Below are positions 8,659-15,836 of a stretch of DNA of 64,000 nt, one piece after another. A model generated the notes under the pieces. The model was not told where the DNA came from, did not search any database, and saw nothing but the letters and a program-made list of their open reading frames with translations. Position 1 is the first letter of the stretch, and each line of letters opens with the position of its first letter. The position numbers and the translations under genes were made by a program. This DNA comes from a virus. The stretch spans positions 1 to 64,000 of the IMG/VR virus record IMGVR_UViG_3300042887_001670; one strand, 5' to 3'.

Positions 8659-8735
8659 TGGTGTAAGCGGCAGGACTCGAACCTGCACCCAGCCTGTTAT
8701 GAGCAGGCCGCTCTATCCAATTAAGCTACGCTTAC
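8659..8735 (-). tRNA. tRNA with CAU anticodon (Met, or Ile2)
   Basis: The 77-nt tRNA has a perfect 7-bp acceptor stem (GTAAGCG/CGCTTAC), discriminator A, encoded CCA, a D-arm starting AGCTTAATTGGATAGAGC, T-loop TTCGAGT and anticodon loop CTCATAA. CAU can be elongator Met or, if lysidinylated, Ile for AUA; sequence alone does not settle this. Its first 4 nt overlap the stop end of the upstream CDS (8732-8735). Confidence 0.92.
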
Positions 8736-8965
8736 TCTTCATCGTCTTCGTCGTCGTCTTCATGCTCGCCGTTTAACACGGCCATCTTGGCTTGTTCAAA
8801 AGCAAACACAAGCTCCATGTTGCTGATACCCCCCGCAAAGCACATACCCGTGTCGCCGTTATTATCGAAAAAGACAATGGCGGCCTTGGCAACGCCAATC
8901 TCAGCAAGGCGCTCTGCCTGCGCCATCAACTGCGACCTAGCGACTTCCTGCTTCTTGCGGGGCAT
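8732..8965 (-). CDS. Hypothetical protein of 77 aa with acidic tail
   Basis: I recognise no family. The product begins with a basic MPRKKQEVAR segment, has a small alpha/beta-like middle (AAIVFFDNNGDTGMCFAGGI) and ends in almost only Asp and Glu. Ribosome site GAGAGGA precedes the ATG. Its stop codon lies inside the acceptor stem of the following tRNA. Confidence 0.7.
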   Translation of the reverse strand: MPRKKQEVARSQLMAQAERLAEIGVAKAAIVFFDNNGDTGMCFAGGISNMELVFAFEQAKMAVLNGEHEDDDEDDEE

Positions 8966-8976
8966 ATGTTATCCTC

Positions 8977-9618
8977 TCAGCGCGGCTTGTAGCCGCAGTC
9001 CCAAAGATAAGAGTCGATCTTATCCAGCGCATTCTTGGTGAATGCCTTGGCGTCAGAAAACTCATTTACAAACGACAGGTCAAATTGCATTTTATTCAAG
9101 TTGCCTTCGCTTCGCGGCTTCTTGGCAAAGACTTTCCTCCACCAAGGCATATTGGCTTGTGGGTCTACATCTGGCCGAGTGACCTTAACCATAAGGCCCG
9201 CCGAGAACATTTGCACCATATAATATTCGTTCTCAAACCGAATATCATCAATGACGACTGGAACGCCTGCGGCAATAGACGTGTGGATTTTGGAAGAAGC
9301 TACTTCCACCCAAAAGTCTTCACCCATGCAATCGCGCGCCCACTGCGTCCCTAGCGTCTGCATAGCGTAGCGCGGCGTGTGGCCTGAGAGCCAAGGCGAG
9401 GCTTCCCCCTTGGAAGAACCCTCAATGTGCCGAGTGATCCCTTCGTCGTTAAGGCCCTGATAAGCCAAAAGAGCCCTCAACATGGCCTTTAGGCCATCAG
9501 CCATCTTGATCCGTGTGAAGCCTCGCTCATAGATCAGCGCCTCTGCAAGCGTGCTTTTGCCTGCTTGCATGTAGGGGCTATAAAGACCGATAACCGGAAC
9601 TGGCTTAAACTTTTCCAT
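8977..9618 (-). CDS. Deoxynucleoside monophosphate kinase
   Basis: The 213-aa P-loop kinase resembles phage T4 gp1-type dNMP kinases, which phosphorylate dNMPs (including modified ones in some phages). The P-loop is QAGKST (residues 18-23), and VVIDDIRFENEY corresponds to the V-(I/S)-D-x-RFxNE motif of the family. It overlaps the upstream phosphoesterase gene by 14 nt and forms a nucleotide block with the dCMP deaminase. Confidence 0.88.
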   Translation of the reverse strand: MEKFKPVPVIGLYSPYMQAGKSTLAEALIYERGFTRIKMADGLKAMLRALLAYQGLNDEGITRHIEGSSKGEASPWLSGHTPRYAMQTLGTQWARDCMGEDFWVEVASSKIHTSIAAGVPVVIDDIRFENEYYMVQMFSAGLMVKVTRPDVDPQANMPWWRKVFAKKPRSEGNLNKMQFDLSFVNEFSDAKAFTKNALDKIDSYLWDCGYKPR

Positions 9619-10606
9619 AGTTTGCTCTCACCCTAACTCGTGGTTTATTTACAGCCACAGCGTCACCCCTAAACCAAGCAACGCCTGCGTCGTCTACTTC
9701 GACCAACTCAGGGGGTAATAGCACACCCCCACGCCATGTCAACACTGCAAACCCTGGCCGCGAATAGGAAGGCGCATCTTCAGCATATTCAAAAGCAGCA
9801 TGGCGCTTGTGGCTCAGGAAGCCGCATTCTACGCCCCACCGACGCCCCCTGTAATCCTCAATGGGTGTCACTGTCAGGGCATGGGTATGCCCTGTCACCA
9901 TGGTCACGCCAGCCACTACGGCGTTGTTGCGGGCAGCGCCTACGCCTTGGCGATGCTTGTGCTTGATAACCGTGTGCCCGCCAAGGATGTTTGCGTTGAC
10001 GTGTAGGGACCACGACATTTTCCAATTCGGGAAATGGTCATGGAGGCGAAAGCCGCTGATACCCTTATAGTCTGAAGCCGTCAGAGCCAACTTATAATCA
10101 AATCGTCGGCAGTGGTTCCCAACCGTATAGAACTTTGGCGTTCCTGGCAGCAAAAGCCCTTCGATATTAGCTAGGACTTCTTGACAGGCTTCGAGTTCTG
10201 ATTTCACATCAGGTTTGCGCTCCCATCCTAGAGGCGGATGGCGAGAAAGCCCGGCGCCGTCAAAGAGGTCGCCGTTCATCACAAAGAAGTCAGGCCGCAA
10301 GGCGGGCAAGAGGGTATAGAGGGCCGCTTCTGCGGCTGTCACCCCGTCCCCAGGCCACTTGTGGCGGTCGCTCACAATGACTGCGGTGCCGTCTTCAATA
10401 AAGTGGTTTTCCCGCAAAGGGTATGCGGTGTCTCGTTCAGTCAAGTCATCCGTGATAGTGGGAAGCACGTATCCTAAAGACTCAAGTCGGCTGCGCCTTG
10501 CGTGGACGTTGCGGATATGGATGCCGAGAGCTTTAGCCGTTTGGGTAGGAGAAAAACCATTTTCAACCCAAATGCGGGCGAAGTCTTCGGCTGACGTGAC
10601 TTGCAC
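9605..10606 (-). CDS. Calcineurin-like metallophosphoesterase with N-terminal HTH
   Basis: The 333-aa protein joins a helix-turn-helix-like N-terminus (residues 17-45, SPTQTAKALGIHIRNVHARR) to a metallophosphoesterase core. The metal motifs are all present: DxH at 80-82, NGDLFDG at 111-117, GNH at 163-165 and GHTH at 239-242. Substrate is unknown; relatives cleave nucleic acid or nucleotide phosphodiesters. Translation starts at GTG 10606, 7 nt after AGGGG. It lies between the endolysin and dNMP kinase genes. Confidence 0.85.
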   Translation of the reverse strand: MQVTSAEDFARIWVENGFSPTQTAKALGIHIRNVHARRSRLESLGYVLPTITDDLTERDTAYPLRENHFIEDGTAVIVSDRHKWPGDGVTAAEAALYTLLPALRPDFFVMNGDLFDGAGLSRHPPLGWERKPDVKSELEACQEVLANIEGLLLPGTPKFYTVGNHCRRFDYKLALTASDYKGISGFRLHDHFPNWKMSWSLHVNANILGGHTVIKHKHRQGVGAARNNAVVAGVTMVTGHTHALTVTPIEDYRGRRWGVECGFLSHKRHAAFEYAEDAPSYSRPGFAVLTWRGGVLLPPELVEVDDAGVAWFRGDAVAVNKPRVRVRANYGKV

Positions 10607-10621
10607 TCAAAAACCCCTGTT

Positions 10622-11098
10622 TTACTTCAACATCTCTGCCGCATCAAAAGGCAACGACGCTAATCGCTTCGCCCATCCGCGACCGTGATTAGGCCACGTA
10701 GGCATTTTGGTCATTGCGTCAACGCGCATAGCATGGAAGCGTTCTGCCACGCCACTAGAAAACGACGCAGCGATGGTTTTGGGGCCAACCATGCCATCAA
10801 CAGGCACATTCGCGGCCCCCTGAAGCCATCGAGAAGCAGCGCCCACCCCGTTGTTTACCGCTGCATCAAAGACAAGAAGGGCTAAATCTGGCGGCAGTGA
10901 AGAACATTTTACCTTGTCCCAATAATCAGTTTGGTAAATATCTTTAGCCTGAGCAAGCGTCAGATTAGCAATGTCGATATGCGGGTATGCCCGTTTGCTG
11001 ATGCCATACCGGGTCTCACCGCCACGGTCATTTACGTCGTTTACATACCCACCTTCGTGGCCGATCAGAATCTCAAAAGCCTTATCAAATGCTGTCAT
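10622..11098 (-). CDS. Endolysin, GH108-type muramidase
   Basis: The 158-aa protein matches the short lysozyme-like GH108 family, with catalytic Glu15 in HEGGYV, the following NDRGGETRYGIS, and a C-terminal peptidoglycan-binding-type half (VDGMVGPKTI, WAKRL). It cleaves glycan strands after holin action. There is no signal peptide, so release depends on the holins. The start overlaps the holin stop by 4 nt (ATGA). Confidence 0.92.
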   Translation of the reverse strand: MTAFDKAFEILIGHEGGYVNDVNDRGGETRYGISKRAYPHIDIANLTLAQAKDIYQTDYWDKVKCSSLPPDLALLVFDAAVNNGVGAASRWLQGAANVPVDGMVGPKTIAASFSSGVAERFHAMRVDAMTKMPTWPNHGRGWAKRLASLPFDAAEMLK

Positions 11099-11400
11099 GT
11101 GATTTTAAGAGACTTACCCTCGTTGTAGCGCGATAGCATGATATCAATAATCCGAGGACCGGAATATGACACGGCGATGATGACTGCGAAATTTGGGAAT
11201 CCGGTCAAAGCAAAATAGTCAGCGATGCCTTTACCAATAACGCCCATGGCAATAGCGAGAGGGACTTCCCAAAGTAGGTTCCAGCCGCTCGGCCTACGGG
11301 CTGAGGTAGCAAGGGCTAAAAGGCGGCCCAGGATACCCATGGCCCCCGCAACTGCACCATGCGTCGCCAAATCCCTTACTCCTAGATCATCAATAGGCAT
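11095..11400 (-). CDS. Holin
   Basis: The 101-aa membrane protein has hydrophobic segments near residues 17-33 (AGAMGILGRLLALATSA), 40-60 (LLWEVPLAIAMGVIGKGIAD) and 68-80, and a basic C-terminus, like phage holins of superfamily III. ATG 11400 is preferred because of an AGGAG 9 nt upstream; the upstream TTG at 11469 lacks a ribosome site. It is coupled to the endolysin gene. Confidence 0.8.
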   Translation of the reverse strand: MPIDDLGVRDLATHGAVAGAMGILGRLLALATSARRPSGWNLLWEVPLAIAMGVIGKGIADYFALTGFPNFAVIIAVSYSGPRIIDIMLSRYNEGKSLKIT

Positions 11401-11481
11401 GACGCTGCGCTCCTCGTTTGGCGACAAGCAAGGGATGCAGGTATAACCTAAAAGCGCAAGGTCGATCAATACACGCGAGGC

Positions 11482-11709
11482 TTATTGGTTTTTTCGGGCG
11501 TTGGCGTCATCGAACACGGCTCCAAACACGTAACTACCTATGACCGCGCCCGACAAGCCGATCAAGGCAAGGACTGTCTGGTGCGTCAAATTACTATCCG
11601 GGCTCCACACGGTCAACGCCGGGACGGCAAGGGCGCAATACGAAAGAGTGGCATGGATAATGCGGCGCCTACGCTTCCATTCCCCAGGCTTGGCAATCTC
11701 ATTACTCAT
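11482..11709 (-). CDS. Small two-helix membrane protein, second holin or antiholin candidate
   Basis: The 75-aa product has two hydrophobic segments (about 22-34 and 45-65, LALIGLSGAVIGSYVFGAVF) after a basic N-terminus (KRRRRI). Location between the spanins and the holin suggests a second holin or an antiholin. Start ATG 11709 lies 10 nt after AGGAG, and its first 8 bp overlap the o-spanin gene. Confidence 0.65.
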   Translation of the reverse strand: MSNEIAKPGEWKRRRRIIHATLSYCALAVPALTVWSPDSNLTHQTVLALIGLSGAVIGSYVFGAVFDDANARKNQ

Positions 11710-11959
11710 GAGCAAGAAGCTCCTTCACACGGGTGAGTTTATCACGGCATTCGGCAGCAACAGAGTTTAGTTCCAAAATCCAGTATGCGAGTTCGGTGTC
11801 AGACATGCGCTCAGAGGGTTTAGGGATATCAGGGCACGCTAGGAGGCTTTGAGGGATCGGCTGGCGTAGGAGAGCCTGTGGAGGCCCCGCGCAAGCCGTC
11901 AAGAGCAGCCCGCATAGCAGGAGAAGAAACACAGGAGACGGATTGTGGCGCACGGGCAA
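11702..11959 (-). CDS. Outer-membrane spanin lipoprotein (Rz1-like)
   Basis: The 85-aa protein has a lipoprotein signal: basic MPVRH, hydrophobic FLLLLCGLLL, then lipobox LTAC (Cys23 lipidated). The mature part is Pro-rich and short. The first 131 nt are nested out of frame in the i-spanin gene, the classical Rz/Rz1 layout. The pair fuses inner and outer membranes at lysis. Confidence 0.85.
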   Translation of the reverse strand: MPVRHNPSPVFLLLLCGLLLTACAGPPQALLRQPIPQSLLACPDIPKPSERMSDTELAYWILELNSVAAECRDKLTRVKELLAHE

Positions 11960-12203
11960 CCCCTTCTCGAATAACGGTCACAGCCTGTTGACGCTCTTGC
12001 TGTGTCTTATGATATGCTTCCAAAGTGATTTGGGACACTTCCTGCAATCGCGCTCTTTCTTGAGCGACTTGGACAGATAGTTCTGCGGCATACTCGCGTC
12101 GGATCGCGGGCTCATGGAGAAACTTGAGCCAAAGATACCCACCAGACACAAGACTGACCAACGCTACAGGCCGAGTTAAAAAAGAAGATACGAGACTGAG
12201 CAT
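11829..12203 (-). CDS. Inner-membrane spanin (Rz-like)
   Basis: The 124-aa protein starts at ATG 12203 (TGATG overlap with the fibre stop). It has one N-terminal membrane segment (RPVALVSLVSGGYLWLKFL), then a long periplasmic coiled coil (EYAAELSVQVAQERARLQEV) and a Pro-rich tail (SPTPADPSKPPSVP). Topology and overlap with the lipoprotein gene define it as the i-spanin. Confidence 0.85.
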   Translation of the reverse strand: MLSLVSSFLTRPVALVSLVSGGYLWLKFLHEPAIRREYAAELSVQVAQERARLQEVSQITLEAYHKTQQERQQAVTVIREGVARAPQSVSCVSSPAMRAALDGLRGASTGSPTPADPSKPPSVP

Positions 12204-13402
12204 CAGATGCCTATCGCGAACCAATTGAAACCATAAGAAGTTCCAGAGGGGCTATAAGCATTGAAAGCCGTTCTGGTAAATGTGCCAATTTTTAATGCGT
12301 TTAAGCTCTGCGCAGAATCTCCCCCGGTTATAGTAAGTTGAATATTATACGCGGCGGTAGGAAAAGCAGTTGCAAATGTTATAGTTACCGCGCCGCTTGA
12401 CGTTACCCCAGAGCCCCACTTCATGATGATGCCACTCGGCAGCGTCATACTTCCTGTGGAGGATGCGGTGGTCACGAAGTCAGAGGCCTTTATAACCTCG
12501 CTACCGTTGATAGACGGATTTACTTTGAAATCTGCCTTGCGGGAAGAACGTGTGACCTCGAACACATCGCCTAACGATACTCCCGCGTCACTAAATGCTC
12601 GCAAGGCGAAGTTGCTGCCCAAGTTGGAGCTTGATTCGGTAGCGTTGGTAAGAACAGCTTGGAAGCGCGTGGTAGTGCCAGTCGCCCAAGAGAAAATCCG
12701 TTCTGTGGCTGCACCACCAAAGACACCAGCAGTGCCAGAGACATACAGCGGGCCTGTCATAGTGTCGCCCGTTTTATCAACCGCACCCACGTTTGCGGCT
12801 GTAAGCGATGCCCAAGTAGGTGCAGAAGTAGACCCGTTCGTGCGGAGAACTTGCCCGCTCGTGCCATGGCTATTGTTAAATAGAGCAGCACCCGTTTCGT
12901 TAAATTCAAGTCGGCTAGAGCCGTTTGTGGCTAGCGCCACACGGTTCGCCCCTGGAAAGAATAGGCCGGTATCCCGATCCGTGACCGGGGACACGACCGT
13001 TGTGCTTTGAGAACCACCACCCGCAAAAGCAACATAGGTGGAGACATACATCACACCATCGCTGTCATACATGACAAAGCGAGAAGCTGACGGGGCAAAG
13101 AACAGATACTTTGTGCCAGAGGACCAACTGACAGCCGAAGTGCCCCCTGTGTTGTTGCGGACAATAAGCGTTCGACTTACGGTTGGCGTGGCCGCAGAGG
13201 TATAAGTCCCTTCGCCAATTTCAAAAAGCGAAGGGTTCGTACGACTGTCCACTGCTACGTAAGAAACGCGAGAGCCAGAAACCACCCCCGCTAAGGCGGG
13301 CGTCAGATACCCCGAGACTGCTGCCCCTAAATCGTAAGTCCCTGTGCCCGCAGTGTCCGTTGCGACAAGAACTCGATCACCAACATTAACAGGGACGCCC
13401 AT
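12203..13402 (-). CDS. Tail fibre protein with C-terminal gp53-like domain
   Basis: The 399-aa protein has a beta-rich Gly/Ser/Thr repeat body, the phrase TGDTMTGPLYVSG typical of phage fibres (about residues 212-224), and a C-terminal domain starting SGIIMKWGSG and ending FNWFAIGI, as in gp53-like fibre tips. It is expected to be a trimeric host-contact fibre. Its ATG overlaps the stop of the upstream tail gene. Confidence 0.8.
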   Translation of the reverse strand: MGVPVNVGDRVLVATDTAGTGTYDLGAAVSGYLTPALAGVVSGSRVSYVAVDSRTNPSLFEIGEGTYTSAATPTVSRTLIVRNNTGGTSAVSWSSGTKYLFFAPSASRFVMYDSDGVMYVSTYVAFAGGGSQSTTVVSPVTDRDTGLFFPGANRVALATNGSSRLEFNETGAALFNNSHGTSGQVLRTNGSTSAPTWASLTAANVGAVDKTGDTMTGPLYVSGTAGVFGGAATERIFSWATGTTTRFQAVLTNATESSSNLGSNFALRAFSDAGVSLGDVFEVTRSSRKADFKVNPSINGSEVIKASDFVTTASSTGSMTLPSGIIMKWGSGVTSSGAVTITFATAFPTAAYNIQLTITGGDSAQSLNALKIGTFTRTAFNAYSPSGTSYGFNWFAIGI

Positions 13403-14199
13403 TAGTTATCTTCCTCGATCTGAAAATCGGTTGTCCACAAATCTTCCAATTCTCGATTTACCACAGGCACGTCCGAAAATTGACCAAATAACCCTTCGCC
13501 AAGATAGTCTTCTTCACGAGCAAAAAATACTTGCCCGGTTGTCCCTACTTCGCTTGAAGCGGTAATGATACTTGAGGCTTCGCTTTCAGTCAAAATAGGG
13601 AAAGCAATCCGCTCTACGCGGTAAGGCAAACCTCGCGTGGCATAACGAACGCCGGTCAGCCCTGCCCTGCTTGAAAGGCCAGGATCACGGAAAGAGCGAG
13701 CATGGCCATAAGCGTAAGAGTCAGTAGTTACTAGGCCGTCGCCAACCCACAGTCTGCCAAGCTGCAAATAACTAATTTCTGAGGACAGTGGGGGCACGGG
13801 GCTTTCAAAAGTCAAACGCACATAGCGCGCTGTGATGCCTGTTGCAGACCGCCAACCCCACACACCCCAAGGGTTAAGAGTGAAACTAGGTTCATAATGG
13901 TTAAGGGCGTCTGTGCCACTTTGACTAGAGACGCTGGCCCTAATCGCGACTGCCGCGCCAGACGGGGGTAAAGCACCATCGCGGGGCGCTGCAAATGCGA
14001 TGACTTTGACCGCCCTACTGACGCCAAAATCAAGGTCTATGACAACATCTGCAAATTGTTTCCAATCGCCACTACGCCAATAGTTCTGCACCTGTGGCGT
14101 GAGCATACCGCGCGGCCCAAGCCCTGTGGCTTCGCTGGAAACAGTCAGCGAAGAACCACTTTGCTCCGCCCAATTTTTCCATGAGAGAACCGCGCCCAT
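13402..14199 (-). CDS. Tail-tip protein with discoidin-like beta-sandwich
   Basis: The 265-aa product starts at ATG 14199, where TAATG couples it to the upstream stop. Its middle part (AVKVIAFAAPRDG, AVAIRASVS, ARYVRLTFES) is arranged like F5/8C carbohydrate-binding sandwiches. Neighbours place it at the tail tip near the fibre. No enzyme motif is seen, and the domain assignment is by pattern only. Confidence 0.6.
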   Translation of the reverse strand: MGAVLSWKNWAEQSGSSLTVSSEATGLGPRGMLTPQVQNYWRSGDWKQFADVVIDLDFGVSRAVKVIAFAAPRDGALPPSGAAVAIRASVSSQSGTDALNHYEPSFTLNPWGVWGWRSATGITARYVRLTFESPVPPLSSEISYLQLGRLWVGDGLVTTDSYAYGHARSFRDPGLSSRAGLTGVRYATRGLPYRVERIAFPILTESEASSIITASSEVGTTGQVFFAREEDYLGEGLFGQFSDVPVVNRELEDLWTTDFQIEEDN

Positions 14200-15836
14200 T
14201 AACCCCACAACTCCAACTCAGCGTAGTCGCCTCTAGCAGAGATACCGCGCACAATAAAAGCCTTTCCGTTTGCCAACGTAGGGATGCCGGGCCACCTTAG
14301 CGTAACTGTCGTGCCTATTGGAATAGTCCACCAATTAAGGCCCCCCGCCCTAGGACCAACACGCGCGGACCATGTGCGGCGGGGCACTTTGTAGATTTCT
14401 AGCAAAGACTGCGCCAAAGTAGAGGCGGCAGTCTGGGACTCCAAAACCCCTGGTAATTCAGGACCATCAACCGCCAAGGGATACCTGGTTCTAACCGTAA
14501 TATCAGAAGCAACAGCGAAGCGGCGTTTCTTCCCATAATACTCTTGTATATGGGTAGAAGCTGCTGCGGCTATATCCCCGCCTTCCTGCGTCGTCTCAAT
14601 TTCTTGATACGACACCTTTACCCGCCACCAAGGGGGCGTAGAACCTGACGTTTCTTCTGGTGCGCTGATTTGCATATACGGCTCGATAGCGATAGTAGAA
14701 GTGGTGGCGACAGGAGCGTAGATTATGCTGCCTTCAAACTGACCAAGCGTATTAGCGCCCCACCATGCGGAACCAAGGCCTGCGGCCAGTTGGTTCATAG
14801 CATCTTCGACTGTGCCTTCCCGAACGATGATGCCTACCTCTTCTTGAGGCCATGCCGTAAACGAGGAAGCAGTCGCACTCGCCACACCGCCGATCACTCG
14901 CAAGATTTGCGCGGCGACGTGGCTGGCAGTAGAGACGTAACCTCCGTCTTTTTCTCCACGCACGTCCGAAGTTAAGAATACAGGGTCGTCGTGGAGTTTG
15001 ATAAATCCGCCGCCTTTATATGAAGCATATTTGCCATTTCCAGGGTTCTCCGCGACCAGGGAGGCGTATGAGCTTGCATCCGCGTGTAATATTAAATTGA
15101 GGCCGCCATCTCGCACCGCTACAATTTGTTGAACCGCTCCGTCATGTAGTTGATATATTCGATTTACGTCATCTATCAGAACGGGCTGCATATTTCGCAC
15201 AAAGCCAAAAATACGCGGCTTAGCCACGCCTTCGAGGCCTGTGCTTCCCTCTGTCCCGCCCGCCCCCGTGTAAAGGGTATTGGCAGTGGTCTGTAAGTCA
15301 GCAGCAGCCGAACGCAGCGGCATACGCAGGGTGTCAGTGCCCTCAAAGGCTTCTGAGGCGCGAAGGGAGGCGACCTCTACCCAAGTGGATCGTGGGGCGT
15401 GTGTGGGGCGCCTGTGGGGTGCCCTGGTTAGCTTGACCCGGCGCCCCGCCACCGCCCATTCGCCTGCAATGGTATCTAGCGCGCCATCCGTGTTCGAGAA
15501 ACGAAGTTCGCCTGATTCGATTTGAGCGCGCCTACCTTCTCCGGGGTAGACAGGGATGAAGCGTTCTACCGCAGGGGGTTCGAGCATACGGGGAGGATAG
15601 ACGGCGATGGTGCCCGTATCACCGGGTTCCTGCACCCAGCCACGGTCAGAGGCCACGATAGTAGGCGCTGTGGCGACTGAAGAACCTCGTGTGTCTATCG
15701 CTGCCATAGGGGCACCGGAGGGCATAAATAAAGGGGGTGGGCGAGGATCGCCAACGCCTTCAGGATCAGGGTTGATCTCGATAAGCCAAACAGATTCTTC
15801 AATCGCGGCGCTAGCCGCCGTAATAGTTACGCTCAT
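14199..15836 (-). CDS. Tail-tip / baseplate hub-like protein
   Basis: The 545-aa protein directly follows the tape measure, where siphophages encode distal tail and hub proteins. It is beta-rich with repeated short motifs (VAGRRVKLTRAPHR, TVTLRWPGIPTLANGKAFIVRG) resembling hub domains of long-tailed phages. There is no lysozyme or peptidase motif. The ATG overlaps the tape measure stop region by 4 nt (ATGA). Confidence 0.65.
   Translation of the reverse strand: MSVTITAASAAIEESVWLIEINPDPEGVGDPRPPPLFMPSGAPMAAIDTRGSSVATAPTIVASDRGWVQEPGDTGTIAVYPPRMLEPPAVERFIPVYPGEGRRAQIESGELRFSNTDGALDTIAGEWAVAGRRVKLTRAPHRRPTHAPRSTWVEVASLRASEAFEGTDTLRMPLRSAAADLQTTANTLYTGAGGTEGSTGLEGVAKPRIFGFVRNMQPVLIDDVNRIYQLHDGAVQQIVAVRDGGLNLILHADASSYASLVAENPGNGKYASYKGGGFIKLHDDPVFLTSDVRGEKDGGYVSTASHVAAQILRVIGGVASATASSFTAWPQEEVGIIVREGTVEDAMNQLAAGLGSAWWGANTLGQFEGSIIYAPVATTSTIAIEPYMQISAPEETSGSTPPWWRVKVSYQEIETTQEGGDIAAAASTHIQEYYGKKRRFAVASDITVRTRYPLAVDGPELPGVLESQTAASTLAQSLLEIYKVPRRTWSARVGPRAGGLNWWTIPIGTTVTLRWPGIPTLANGKAFIVRGISARGDYAELELWG

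Noticed and set aside
12423-13010. 195-codon ORF antisense to the fibre gene
   Set aside because: Shadow frame of a repetitive fibre gene, with no ribosome site or recognisable motif.
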